Assembly (NCBI RefSeq): GCF_014290175.1 | Contig: NZ_JACOOR010000008.1 | Location: forward strand, 62,001 to 126,000 | Length of the DNA: 64,000 nucleotides | Direction: 5' to 3' | From: Anaerosacchariphilus hominis | GTDB taxonomy: Bacteria; Bacillota; Clostridia; Lachnospirales; Lachnospiraceae | Part shown: in pieces, positions 42,294 through 53,290 of the stretch | How positions within the stretch are numbered: position 1 is the first letter of the stretch | Layout of the letters: every line of letters starts with the position of its first letter | The notes under the pieces: generated by a model | The model's database searches: none | What the model saw: only the letters and a program-made list of their open reading frames with translations | Told to the model about the DNA's origin: nothing | Made by a program: the position numbers and the translations under genes

Positions 42294-42980
42294 ATGGTTG
42301 AGATCAATCGCGTCTGGATCAATGTGGATACAGACACCAACAAAATCATACTATTCGGCCGCCCCCGTGTATCCATCCGTGTGGATGAGTACATTTGGAG
42401 TTTGATCGAAGAACATATCGTGAAGCCCCATAAGCTCATGCGCAGCGAAAAGCATAGGTATCTGCTGAAAATTTCGTTTCACCGATTTGATCCGGTGCGG
42501 CACCGATATTATCCGCTTTCCCCGTACAACGGGCCGCTTCGGGAAGGCGTCAAGCCGGACAGCGCAAACGGATGGTATCCCCGTGAGGACTTTGCAGACG
42601 CTGAGGAACGCGCCACCTGGTTCTCTCCTGATAAAATCTGGACAAACTGCGGAAACAAGGTTCTGGATGTCAATATTGATGCCGCCAATGTGAGCGCGAG
42701 CATCACCACCAGAGAATATGCTGACCTGCTGTTCGATGGAATCGGGTCAGCATTGGTGTTTAATTTCAAAAGGCTCAAGCGCGAGGAGTTTGATGCGTTG
42801 AAATCCGAGATCGACTGGAGCGTGGTAGAGAGTTTTCCCTTTCCCGCACCCTTTGAAGATCAGCAATACATTGGAGATGAAGGCAAAATTCATGTGTATT
42901 CCTGGGATGGCAGACAGGAAACGACTCTTGTAGGCCCCTATTCCGTGCGGGAATTGTATCTGGAACATTTCGGAGAATAG
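42294..42980 (+). CDS. Unknown immunity-array protein
   Basis: 228 residues from ATG at 42294 (GAGGA six bases upstream; ATG 42288 also in frame). Beta-rich N-terminus (INRVWINVDTDTNKIILFGRPRVSIRVDEY), central Pro/Tyr-rich loop, and an alpha/beta C-terminal half. No recognised domain, no membrane helix. Confidence 0.6.
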   Translation: MVEINRVWINVDTDTNKIILFGRPRVSIRVDEYIWSLIEEHIVKPHKLMRSEKHRYLLKISFHRFDPVRHRYYPLSPYNGPLREGVKPDSANGWYPREDFADAEERATWFSPDKIWTNCGNKVLDVNIDAANVSASITTREYADLLFDGIGSALVFNFKRLKREEFDALKSEIDWSVVESFPFPAPFEDQQYIGDEGKIHVYSWDGRQETTLVGPYSVRELYLEHFGE

Positions 42981-42994
42981 TTAGGAGGAATCTG

Positions 42995-43405
42995 ATGAAA
43001 CAGACAGATATTTATACCGAGGCTCTGTCTTGCCTGCGCCTAATTTTGTTGGCTGATCACCCTGAATTTGAAAACTGGATCGACTGGCTGGAGCGGGATA
43101 TTGAGGACTGGACCCAGCGGCGGGAGGTCGCCCACCACCTTCGGGCATACGGAGGCATGGGTTCCTTCAACGACCTACCCAGTATGCGTGGAAATCATGA
43201 CTATATTTTCGGCTTTCTCAAGTCAGTGTGCTATGCCTTCGGCCACCTTTATGGCAAACGAGAAGGAGTTTCTCCGGAGGCGTTGATGGAGGAATGCGTT
43301 CGCGGCATGGAGCAGGAAGATTATTATTGCCGCAAGGAACTGAACCAAGCCATTGCCCAGCACTTGATGCAGGGCGATTTGCAGGAAAATTGGGATAAGC
43401 TGTAG
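42995..43405 (+). CDS. Small helical protein (DUF6966-like, tentative)
   Basis: 136 residues, mostly helical, with WIDWLERDIEDW and the loop YGGMGSFNDLPS near 48-60, a mark I associate with DUF6966. ATG after TAGGAGGAATCTG. Cytoplasmic; probable immunity protein. Confidence 0.62.
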   Translation: MKQTDIYTEALSCLRLILLADHPEFENWIDWLERDIEDWTQRREVAHHLRAYGGMGSFNDLPSMRGNHDYIFGFLKSVCYAFGHLYGKREGVSPEALMEECVRGMEQEDYYCRKELNQAIAQHLMQGDLQENWDKL

Positions 43406-43413
43406 GAGGATAA

Positions 43414-43713
43414 ATGATGGTTCAAGCGTGGCGCAAGGTGGATTTTGGCACCGGAACGGTCACCTTTCTGGATGACACACAAAAAGAAGATATACTGCAA
43501 GTGGAATATCCAAACGGATTTTTGTTGGATATGGGCTGGTATCAGGACAGATATATCATTCTTGTCATTCGGGATTTTGATTGGGTGCATCCGGTCAAGC
43601 AGTATGAAACGGCAGATAGGGATCAACTTCCTGCGCTGTTGACAGAGGCGGTTCGCAGTGTAGAACGGGCATCTCAGAATGACAAAGTGGAGAAATGGTG
43701 CAAAGAATCGTGA
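43414..43713 (+). CDS. Small beta-rich unknown protein
   Basis: 99 residues: TVTFLDDTQKEDILQVEYPNG and YIILVIRDFDW give a beta meander followed by a C-terminal helix. ATG after TAGGAGGATAA. Family unknown; between two immunity-type genes. Confidence 0.58.
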   Translation: MMVQAWRKVDFGTGTVTFLDDTQKEDILQVEYPNGFLLDMGWYQDRYIILVIRDFDWVHPVKQYETADRDQLPALLTEAVRSVERASQNDKVEKWCKES

Positions 43714-43722
43714 GGTAAGCGT

Positions 43723-45363
43723 ATGGCAAAGGACATCAGGGAGTGCCTGCTGGAGCAGGCAAGAAAATTTCATCAGTGGCAGGAAATCACTTATCCCGGA
43801 AAAACCACCGAGGAGATTGGCGGTGTGTGGGAGGTTGATTACCCTGCGTGGAATGATATATTTGATGCCTTTTGCCATGTGTTGACCCAAATGAATGTAG
43901 AAATGGCAGACAGCGTCCTGATGGATGAGATGGTCTATTTAATTGCCAGGGACAACGAAGCGGAGGGATTTATACAGGAAACCACTTCCCATCCCCAATG
44001 GTTTGAGTGCCTCTGCCGCAGGGCCTCAGCCTCCAATGAGAGTGAGGCCAAGTGGCAGTTTGCCGCCTATCTGCCGGAATGCTCATGTAGTCAGAAAGTC
44101 AGGGACATAATTCTGGATTTCGCAAAGGACCCCAATGAATATGTGAGCCGTCGGGCGCTTTTGGCGATGCCCGCTCTGCGTCCTGACTGTGTGGAACAGT
44201 TCGCTCCGCTGTTTTGGGAGCGCAACTGTTACTCTCCTGAGCTTCAGGAATACCAGCGGATCGCCGTTCTGGTCTCACTGGATGCCATCCATTCCGACCT
44301 GCTTCCACAATACTTGGAACGGGCCAAGCAGGATGGTCGGAGCTATCTGCTGGAACACGCAAAAAGGATTGAAGGAGGACTTTCCATGAACGAAAAACTA
44401 TTTCGCACCCAATTCAATCAAATGGAAAACACCGAGAAGCAGGCGCTGATGGAAAGCCTGGCTGCTCGTTATGATATGACCTTTCTCGGTCTACATACCT
44501 TTGACCGTTGGGGCCAGAGCTGCACCACCGGCATCTTCGAGAAAGATGGCCGGGAGTTCGTCTTTGTCCCCGGAGATACCGTCACCCTGGGCTGGGAGCA
44601 GTTTGCCGTGGGACTGAATCAGGAGAGCCGGGAGGAATTGGACTATCTGTTCCAGGAGTGGGAGATGGAACCGCAGAACCCGGAGGAGATGATCCGGGAA
44701 AGCATGGCTCCCGTTCGGCAGGCGGCCATTGGCCCCATGCTGGTGGGCCGGGAGTTGGAGGAACTCTGCTGGGAGCCAGTCAAGATAGATGATTCCAGAC
44801 TGACCGCCCATCCTGACTGGCTGAAGGAGTTCCGGGATTTTGCCTGGAGTGACAGCAGCAGTCTTACCTTGCATCAGTCGGCTCGCATAGAACGGACAGA
44901 AGATGGATTTCAGACCTGGATTTATAACCGCACAGACTACAATGCGCTTCTTGCCAGGCTGGAAAAGCAGGGGCTTTCGCTGCCCACGGTGGACGAGTGG
45001 GCCTACCTGTGTGGCGGCGGATGTCGGACCCTGTTCCCATGGGGAGATGGGTTAGACTACTCCATGCATCTGCACTGGTTTGAGGACATGGATGAGGATG
45101 AGAACCGGCCCTATGACATGGAGGAACCCAACTTCTTCGGCCTGTCCATCGCCTACGATCCCTATATGCGGGAAGTGGTGCAGGCTGATAGGCTTACCAC
45201 CTGCGGCGGCGATGGCGGATGTAATATCTGCGGTGGGCTGGGCCCATTTCTCGGTTTCCTGCCCTGTTCGCCCCACTGTAAGCCGGAAGTGCAGGAGGAC
45301 AATGAACTAAACGGAGATTATGACTTTTATCGGCCTATCATTCGGCTGGAGAACTATGATTGA
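43723..45363 (+). CDS. HEAT-like domain fused to a sulfatase-modifying (FGE)-like domain
   Basis: 546 residues in two parts. Residues 1-221 are helical repeats (ILDFAKDPNEYVSRRALLAMPALRPDCVEQFAPLF). Met222 (base 44386) is preceded in frame by GAAGGAGGAC, a full ribosome-binding site, and starts a second part with FVFVPGDTVTLGW near 282 and VDEWAYLCGGGCRTLFPWGDG near 420, like formylglycine-generating-enzyme-type folds. It looks like two immunity genes merged by loss of a stop, and a separate C-terminal product may still be made. Confidence 0.7.
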   Translation: MAKDIRECLLEQARKFHQWQEITYPGKTTEEIGGVWEVDYPAWNDIFDAFCHVLTQMNVEMADSVLMDEMVYLIARDNEAEGFIQETTSHPQWFECLCRRASASNESEAKWQFAAYLPECSCSQKVRDIILDFAKDPNEYVSRRALLAMPALRPDCVEQFAPLFWERNCYSPELQEYQRIAVLVSLDAIHSDLLPQYLERAKQDGRSYLLEHAKRIEGGLSMNEKLFRTQFNQMENTEKQALMESLAARYDMTFLGLHTFDRWGQSCTTGIFEKDGREFVFVPGDTVTLGWEQFAVGLNQESREELDYLFQEWEMEPQNPEEMIRESMAPVRQAAIGPMLVGRELEELCWEPVKIDDSRLTAHPDWLKEFRDFAWSDSSSLTLHQSARIERTEDGFQTWIYNRTDYNALLARLEKQGLSLPTVDEWAYLCGGGCRTLFPWGDGLDYSMHLHWFEDMDEDENRPYDMEEPNFFGLSIAYDPYMREVVQADRLTTCGGDGGCNICGGLGPFLGFLPCSPHCKPEVQEDNELNGDYDFYRPIIRLENYD

Positions 45364-45405
45364 CAATAGAAGCTTGATACAAAATAAAGAAAGAGAGGTG
45401 CCGAC

Positions 45406-48400
45406 ATGGGAGCATGGGGCATAAAAGCATTAGAGCGTGACGAAGGGCTGGATGTACTGGACATCCTTAAAAATGAATATGTACCGGAGCATCCGGTAAT
45501 GGATCTGGGCGAGATGATCGAACTGATGAAAGAGGAGGTCATGCTGGGATCTGACTTCTCACAAATCGACTTCCTCTTTGACAATACTGCGATGGCTCTG
45601 GCGGAGCTGTATTTCCAATGGAAGGATAACGGCAAGCTGGACTACGATCATGAAGAAGCTATATGGGATAAAGTTACCGGTTTCACAGCATCCAAAGAAG
45701 CCCTTGCCTTCCTGCTGTGTCAGCTCACCGACATCAAAAACGAAGTGCCGGACGAGGACGGCATCCGTGAGATTGTGGATCTTTGGAAGAACGAGGACAG
45801 CGGTGAGATCGCTCCTGCATGGTTGGAACACTTGAATCAGCTCATTGAGCGACTGGCTTCAGAACAGGAGGCACGACAAATGTATATCAAAAAATACTGG
45901 GGCAACTTTATTGGCGGTTCCGATGACAGTCTGAACCTTGTGGCATTTTTAGAGGATCAGAAAAAGGAGGAGATCCCCCTCAGCGAGATTTTCGCCAAGA
46001 TCGGTCTGGACAAGCAGAACTGGGACTTCCGCCAGACTGTGGAGTATCTGGAGTTCACCCACTCCAATGGCGTGGAGATGGACTTCCACTTCGCCATTGA
46101 TGTGGTCACCGACCTGGCCGCCATCCTGCTGGAGTGCAGCGTCAGCGGCAGTGTGAACCTCCACGATCTGGACGAGTGCAACACCCCCGCCCGCCGTATC
46201 CGCATCACCGCCACGTTGGAGGAACACGAGGCCATGGACAAGGTCCTGGCGGACTTTGTCCAAGATCCTCTGTCCTATGACATCAGTGAGATGATGGGCG
46301 AGGATGAGATCACGGATATGGCTTATCAGGTGGAGATGCTGCGGAAAGAGCTGTACGAAGTCTCCGGCCGTAACCGGAACTACCATGTAAAGGCGGAAGA
46401 TGTGAAACGTCTGCTTCCCGACTGGGAAGGTGCCGATGGCTGCATCGCCACCAACCGCATCACGGTGGAGGGCTGCAAGGTTGGCTACTGCTACCGGGAG
46501 GAGCCGGACGGCGGCTGGGACAGCGGCTGGCGCTTCACCGCTGGTGACGAGAGCGAGGCGTACATGGACGACCCCAACAACGCAGGGATCTACAAGCTGA
46601 ATACGATCTGCAACGACGATTCCGACATCATTCCGCTGCTGCATATGCCCGCTCCCTGCGCCTTTGAGCGGGATGAGAATGGCGTGTTCCAGCAGATCAA
46701 AGACTGGAAACCGGATGAGGACGAGGAGGAGCCTGATATGGATATTTTGAAGCAGTGCCAGAAGTGGCATGAGGAGAGCAAACACCAGAAGATCATTGAC
46801 GCGCTGGAGGCCATCCCCGCCGAGGAGCGTACCCCGGAAATCGATATGGAGCTGGCGCGAGCCTACAACAACCTGGCGGACCCCAGCGAGCCGGAGGGAA
46901 GAAAGCTGCTTCACAGGGCACTGGAATTGATGAAGTCCCACGAGGAGGAACTGGGAGACACTAATTCCTGGAATTTCCGCATGGGGTATGCCTATTATTA
47001 TCTGGATCAGGAGGGCCGCGCTCTGCGGTATTTTGAAAAAGCTCTGGAACTGCATCCCGGTGATGATCCTAAGCTCAACACCAGACAGGACATTGAGGAA
47101 CTGATCGACTGGTGCGGGAAGGGCATTTCCCTGCCGCAGTTCTCGGAGTGCTTCCGAGAGCGGACAGAGAACTGGTGGGAAACCTTTGCCGAAATGGAAG
47201 CAGAATTGCGCCAGATGATGGACGAGGACAAGGATCACACCCGTGGTGCGGAGATCGTGGCCCAAATGCAGGAAACCCTGAATCTGGTTTTTGATGAAAT
47301 TTCCTTCGAAATGGGCTTCAATGGCGAAAAGCATGAGCTGATTCTCACCCCGGAGGGGGACAAGGTCAAGCTGTTTGAGCTGGTCTGCTTCCAGAAGCAC
47401 GCCCCCAAAGAGGTGCTGGAGCACTGGAACATCCTGGTGGGCCGCCAGCCCATCCGAAACATCGGCCTGCGTACCGAGGATGGCTGGGACATCTCCGGGG
47501 AGGATGTGCAGATCTGGCTGGAGGAGCAGGGTGAAAACAGCTTCGCCATCTCCGCCTACTGCGAAAAGCTGCTGCCCATGCTCCGGGAGGAGGAAGGCCG
47601 GGCCTGGTGGATGCTCACCACCCTCACCGATCAGGTGCTGGGCGAGATCCCACACATGAGATACATAGACAACTTTGATGTGTTGGTGGAACCCAAGGCG
47701 GAGCCGTCCATTCTTATGTCCCAGCTTCCCGACGCTCTGAAGGAGCGGGGGCTGGAACTCTCCACCGATCCGGAAGCCTATCTGGAGAGCTACCTTGGCT
47801 ACAAAATGGAACCCAACCAGGACCCGGACGCCGACTGGCGGCTGGATGTGATGGCCGGTTCCACCAACTGTGTGCCACTCATCAACGGCTATCTGAATGT
47901 CGACAATGACTTCATGGACGATCTCCACGCCGATGGCGCGGTGGCGGGCTTCTTCTGCTATCCCTTGGATACCCTGCGGGAGGAGGAAGGCAGTCAGAAG
48001 ATCTTCGACTTCCGGGACAAGCTGGAGGAATTGTTCACCACCGGTGACGGACCGGAGGTTCTCACCCTTACCGGTGGGGCCACCGGCCTCTACTGCGGCT
48101 ATGTGGACTTCATCGCCTGGGACATCCGAGAGGCACTGAACATGGCGAAAGAGTTCTTTGAAGGCACGGACATCCCATGGGCCATCTTCCACACCTTCCG
48201 CCGTGAAGCAGGTTCTGTGCCCCTAAAGCAACAAGATGATGGGCCAGAAACTGAGAATCAGGATGACGAGTTGGACGAGACGCTGACGGGCATGGACTAT
48301 ATTCCTTATACCCAACAAAACGCCGAAGCATTCTTCGCTCAGTTGGAGCAGTGGAACGATGAGGACGAGTACACCCGCTGTATTCAGGCATTGAATGCCA

Positions 48401-51400
48401 TCCCGGAGGACTGGCGGAACTACCGCACCGCCTACGCCCTGGCGCGGGCACTGGAGAACTACGCCATCATCGGGAACCATGACGAGGGTACTTTGAAATC
48501 CAAGGGAGACAAAGCCCTCCTGAGGGCCATTGAGGTGCTGGAGTCTGTCCGGGAGGAAGGCCAGGACAAGTCAGAGTGGAATATGCGGATGGCCTACGGC
48601 TATCAGTATCTCTATGGGCAGGAGGAAAAGGCCATTCCCTACGCCCAGCGGTGGGCAGAGCTGGACCCGGAGGACGCAGATGCCCCGGCGGTGATTCAGG
48701 AGTGTAAGGAGGAGATCCGGAAACGCCAGCGCAGCCGGAACAAGAAGGCCAAATTCGTGCCCGGTGATACCCCCTTTGAGGATTTCGACCTCACCAACTT
48801 CTGGGATGATAATTGGTATGCACTGAAAGAATATATCAGTGAGCCGCCTTCCGATGAGCTGATCGCCAGTGTGGAGGAGGAGCTGGGCTACAAGCTGCCC
48901 GCCGCCTACATCTGGCTGATGAAGCAACACAACGGCGGCATTCCGGTGAATACCTGCTATCCCTGCGATGAGCCTACCTGTTGGGCAGAAGACCATGTGG
49001 CCATCACCGGCATTTTCGGCATCGGACGGGAAAAAAGCTACTCCCTCTGCGGGGAATTGGGCAGCCAGTTTATGATTGATGAGTGGGAGTATCCTGCCAT
49101 CGGAGTGGCCATCTGCGACTGTCCCAGCGCCGGACACGATATGATCTTCCTGGACTACCGGGCTTGCGGCCCCCAGGGAGAGCCTGCGGTAGTCCATGTG
49201 GATCAGGAAAACGACTACAAGATTACCCATCTGGCAGACAGCTTTGAGGAATTTATCCGCGGACTGGAGCATGAATCCTTATATGATCTGGATGAAGATG
49301 TAGAGGATCTTAACGAAGATGATGACGCTGACGAGGAGGAAACTGACTGTAAAGGCTCCTTTGCCGGGTCTGTGCTCCTCTCCAAAGCAGAGTGGGACAA
49401 GGAGCAGTTGATCCGGGATCTGCGGGAAGAATGGGGCATCGTAGATGAGGAGCCGGATGATGGCGACGAAGATGATGAGAACAGTGATGACGCTGTGGTA
49501 ATGCGGATCGGCAACATGATGCTGATTGCGACACTCTTCCACGGCCATATCCCCGACAATGAAGCGGAAATTAACGCTGAAAACAACTATATGTGGCCAG
49601 AAGCTATAGAAGCGGCCAAAGCGCACAAGGCCCATATCATGGTGGCTGTGTTGGGCGAGGAGGAAAAACTGCTGGAACGGGGTAAGCTGTTCACCAAGGC
49701 GCTGGCAGTGTGCTGCAAGCAGAAATACGCCACCGGCATATATACCAGCGGTGTGGTATTTGAGCCTCGTTTCTATGAGGGCCTTGCCGATATGATGAAA
49801 GAGGACGAACTACCCATCTTCAACTGGGTCTGGTTTGGCCTGTACCGGAGAGAGGGGGGCTTGAACGGCTACACCTACGGCATGGATGTGTTTGGCAAGG
49901 AAGAGATGGAGGTGCTAAACACCGACGCCGAGCCGGAGGAACTGCGGGACTTTTTGGCAAGCCTTGCCTCCTATGTGTTGGCGTGTGATGTGACGCTACA
50001 AGACGGCGAGACTATCGGTTTTTCTGCGGACGATAAGCACACCATCACCCGCAGCCCCGGTGTCTCTCTGCCAGAGGAACAGATGACCCTGAAGATTGGT
50101 TACGAGCCTATAAAGGGAGATCCGGAGGATGACAGCTGCGACCACTCAGACAATGATGACACGCAGGATGAGGAAGAATTCAGTAATCCCGAAGTCTACA
50201 CTGAGGAGGAGATGGAGGCCGTCGAGGGGCACATCCAGCAGTATTTCGGTGAGATCGAGAATGTGTTCCACGAGCTGGTTTCTCCCGACATCCATGTGGA
50301 CATCTGCATGGTGCCGCCCACTGAGGAGCGGGACTATTACACCCTGGTCACCATGGGTATGGGCGCTCACCGGATGAATGTGCCGGAGAAGCTGGCGGAA
50401 TACAAGCTGGAGCGGGCGGAGTTGGCTATCGCCCTGCCTGCGGACTGGAAGCTGGATCAGGAGTCCATGAAAGACGAAAAGTGGTACTGGCCCATCCGCC
50501 TGCTGAAAGTGCTGGCTCGCCTGCCCATTGCCAGTGATACCTGGCTGGGCTTCGGCCATACCATGGACAATGAGGATGACTTTGCAAAAGATACAAAGCT
50601 GTGCGCCGCCATTCTGACCGGTCCCCAGGACACTGAAGATGGCAGCGAGGTCTGCATCCTGCCGAGCGGCGAGGAGGTCAACTTCTATCAGGTGCTTCCC
50701 CTCTACCGGGATGAATTGGAATATAAGATGGCCCATGACGCGGATGCCTTGCTGGACAAAATGGACGGCATCAGCTTTATGGTGGAGCCGGATCGCCAGG
50801 ATGCCATCACCAGAGGCACCCTTTCTAACGATGATTTTGACGGCGAGATGGACGATGCCTCCTATCACCTTGAGAGCATTGAGGAGAAGGAACTGCCTAT
50901 TGCCCCCATCAATGCCTACAACCACATGGCCATCTACTTGCGCTGGTGCATGGAGCACGACCTGATGGGCGAGGACTTCCTTAAAGAATACAGCGAAGTG
51001 GCCAAACAGGTCAAAGCCGACCCTGTCAGCGTGGATCTGCGGGAGTTTATCCGGGATGAGCTGGACGGCTGTCTGTTCTCTGTGCTATTCAATCAGCAAG
51101 GCCGTGCCTTTGCAGGCTACTACTACGGAGAGGGCGACAGTCCCTACTATCCTGCCGATGTTGACGACAACGCCCTCCGCTTCTTCGGCCCAGAGCGGTA
51201 TCACTCCGATGAGTTCCAAGATGAAGCCTACCTGTTCATCTCCTTTGACGAGGACTACTATGAGGCTATGGCTCAAGTGATTGAGGAACGCTTCGCCAAC
51301 TGGCAGGGACAGGACTTCGACGAGGATACGCTGGAGCCTTCCGAGGTGGCTCAGGCCATCATGGAGTATCTGGACTGCGAGTGTACCTATTTCCCATCCA

Positions 51401-52104
51401 TGGCAGATGATGACCCCATCATGTCGGCATACAGCTACGCCCAGCGGCTGGGGGTACGGGAGGGCTTTGTTCCCGTGCTTATCCAGGCGGATGATGAAAC
51501 GCTGTTGGAATGCCTGGTAATGAACGCCGACCCGGAGCATGATGCGGACTGCTATGAATTTGACCTCAAAACCGTGGAGGAGTACCGGAAGAAGATACTG
51601 ACTGCCCCTGTAAAAGACGGCAAGGCGGTTCTGGAGGAATTGACCGGCCAGCGCAAGGAAGAAGCCGAGGATGACGATATGGACTGGGATGAGGAAGTCC
51701 TGGGCGAGATGGAGGGCGGAGAACCCAACGACCGCTTCGCAAACTATTGGAACGATGATACCGGAATGACATATCCGCTCATTCTGGCTAAAATTCCGGT
51801 AAAGAACCCCTGGGAGATATTCGCCTATCTGCCCTTTGGAAATTGGAATGAGTGTCCCGACACACCGGACCTGATGGCAGTGGCAAAATACTGGTTCGAG
51901 CAGCATGGTGCCATCCCTGCCGCCATGAGCCACGATGAATTGGAGTTTGAACTTTCAACTCCGATCTCCAAGGAAAGAGCTATGGAGGTGGCTGTGGAGC
52001 AATATGGCTTCTGCCCAGATCTGGATCAGAATGAGGATGGAAGCATTGGCTCCTTGGCAGATGTCTTGTGGCAATCCACCGTCTGGTATTTCTGGTGGGA
52101 TTGA
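45406..52104 (+). CDS. Giant polyimmunity protein (at least eight fused immunity domains)
   Basis: 2232 residues, no signal or membrane segment, very acidic. Domains in order: DUF4259 (1-155, MGAWGIKALERDEGLD); an unnamed family (159-320, MYIKKYWGNFIGGSDDSL); DUF2185 (about 345-440, GCIATNRITVEGCKVGYCY); TPR module with a long unknown domain (445-930); second TPR copy (971-1090); SMI1/KNR4 SUKH (1136-1282, LGYKLPAAYIWLMKQHNGG); DUF4261 (1320-1565); SUFU-like (1597-1800, YYTLVTMGMGAHRMNVPEKL); an unnamed domain (1820-2100); DUF4253 (2112-2232). Met159 and Met445 each follow an in-frame GGAGG, so they look like former gene starts. Probably a multi-toxin antidote; activity is inferred from families. 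Confidence 0.85.
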   Translation: MGAWGIKALERDEGLDVLDILKNEYVPEHPVMDLGEMIELMKEEVMLGSDFSQIDFLFDNTAMALAELYFQWKDNGKLDYDHEEAIWDKVTGFTASKEALAFLLCQLTDIKNEVPDEDGIREIVDLWKNEDSGEIAPAWLEHLNQLIERLASEQEARQMYIKKYWGNFIGGSDDSLNLVAFLEDQKKEEIPLSEIFAKIGLDKQNWDFRQTVEYLEFTHSNGVEMDFHFAIDVVTDLAAILLECSVSGSVNLHDLDECNTPARRIRITATLEEHEAMDKVLADFVQDPLSYDISEMMGEDEITDMAYQVEMLRKELYEVSGRNRNYHVKAEDVKRLLPDWEGADGCIATNRITVEGCKVGYCYREEPDGGWDSGWRFTAGDESEAYMDDPNNAGIYKLNTICNDDSDIIPLLHMPAPCAFERDENGVFQQIKDWKPDEDEEEPDMDILKQCQKWHEESKHQKIIDALEAIPAEERTPEIDMELARAYNNLADPSEPEGRKLLHRALELMKSHEEELGDTNSWNFRMGYAYYYLDQEGRALRYFEKALELHPGDDPKLNTRQDIEELIDWCGKGISLPQFSECFRERTENWWETFAEMEAELRQMMDEDKDHTRGAEIVAQMQETLNLVFDEISFEMGFNGEKHELILTPEGDKVKLFELVCFQKHAPKEVLEHWNILVGRQPIRNIGLRTEDGWDISGEDVQIWLEEQGENSFAISAYCEKLLPMLREEEGRAWWMLTTLTDQVLGEIPHMRYIDNFDVLVEPKAEPSILMSQLPDALKERGLELSTDPEAYLESYLGYKMEPNQDPDADWRLDVMAGSTNCVPLINGYLNVDNDFMDDLHADGAVAGFFCYPLDTLREEEGSQKIFDFRDKLEELFTTGDGPEVLTLTGGATGLYCGYVDFIAWDIREALNMAKEFFEGTDIPWAIFHTFRREAGSVPLKQQDDGPETENQDDELDETLTGMDYIPYTQQNAEAFFAQLEQWNDEDEYTRCIQALNAIPEDWRNYRTAYALARALENYAIIGNHDEGTLKSKGDKALLRAIEVLESVREEGQDKSEWNMRMAYGYQYLYGQEEKAIPYAQRWAELDPEDADAPAVIQECKEEIRKRQRSRNKKAKFVPGDTPFEDFDLTNFWDDNWYALKEYISEPPSDELIASVEEELGYKLPAAYIWLMKQHNGGIPVNTCYPCDEPTCWAEDHVAITGIFGIGREKSYSLCGELGSQFMIDEWEYPAIGVAICDCPSAGHDMIFLDYRACGPQGEPAVVHVDQENDYKITHLADSFEEFIRGLEHESLYDLDEDVEDLNEDDDADEEETDCKGSFAGSVLLSKAEWDKEQLIRDLREEWGIVDEEPDDGDEDDENSDDAVVMRIGNMMLIATLFHGHIPDNEAEINAENNYMWPEAIEAAKAHKAHIMVAVLGEEEKLLERGKLFTKALAVCCKQKYATGIYTSGVVFEPRFYEGLADMMKEDELPIFNWVWFGLYRREGGLNGYTYGMDVFGKEEMEVLNTDAEPEELRDFLASLASYVLACDVTLQDGETIGFSADDKHTITRSPGVSLPEEQMTLKIGYEPIKGDPEDDSCDHSDNDDTQDEEEFSNPEVYTEEEMEAVEGHIQQYFGEIENVFHELVSPDIHVDICMVPPTEERDYYTLVTMGMGAHRMNVPEKLAEYKLERAELAIALPADWKLDQESMKDEKWYWPIRLLKVLARLPIASDTWLGFGHTMDNEDDFAKDTKLCAAILTGPQDTEDGSEVCILPSGEEVNFYQVLPLYRDELEYKMAHDADALLDKMDGISFMVEPDRQDAITRGTLSNDDFDGEMDDASYHLESIEEKELPIAPINAYNHMAIYLRWCMEHDLMGEDFLKEYSEVAKQVKADPVSVDLREFIRDELDGCLFSVLFNQQGRAFAGYYYGEGDSPYYPADVDDNALRFFGPERYHSDEFQDEAYLFISFDEDYYEAMAQVIEERFANWQGQDFDEDTLEPSEVAQAIMEYLDCECTYFPSMADDDPIMSAYSYAQRLGVREGFVPVLIQADDETLLECLVMNADPEHDADCYEFDLKTVEEYRKKILTAPVKDGKAVLEELTGQRKEEAEDDDMDWDEEVLGEMEGGEPNDRFANYWNDDTGMTYPLILAKIPVKNPWEIFAYLPFGNWNECPDTPDLMAVAKYWFEQHGAIPAAMSHDELEFELSTPISKERAMEVAVEQYGFCPDLDQNEDGSIGSLADVLWQSTVWYFWWD

Positions 52105-52983
<879 letters not shown>

Positions 52984-53011
52984 GGAGTTTTCAAAAGGTG
53001 GGATACAAGTG

Positions 53012-53290
53012 ATGAACCCCAAAACACTGACCATTCAATTCAATGATGAACAACTGCCCATCCTTCCAGTGGAGCCGGAAGCCCACCTCTCCTTTGCCAC
53101 TCATGCCGATGGAAATGAATTGGAATTAACGGGAAACCGGGCTGGGCTGCTCCTATTGGCGAAAGCCGCTCTGGGTATGGCAGAAACCATTCGTGAGGAT
53201 GGATTTCACATCCATCTGGATGACCTGTATGGCATCAACGCCGAGGGAAAAAGCATCCTGATCCGAAAGGAGGAACAATCAAAACCATGA
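53012..53290 (+). CDS. Imm32-like immunity protein
   Basis: 92 residues: ELELTGNRAGLLLLAKAALGMAETIREDGFHIHLDDLYG and KSILIRKEEQ match Imm32. ATG at 53012 after AAAAGGTGGGATACAAGTG; the stop overlaps the start of the next gene. Small cytoplasmic immunity protein. Confidence 0.74.
   Translation: MNPKTLTIQFNDEQLPILPVEPEAHLSFATHADGNELELTGNRAGLLLLAKAALGMAETIREDGFHIHLDDLYGINAEGKSILIRKEEQSKP

Noticed and set aside
45949..48192. Long open frame on the minus strand (over 700 codons) inside the giant protein gene
   Set aside because: It mirrors GC-rich codon use of the plus-strand gene, has no ribosome-binding site, and the plus-strand product matches known domains.
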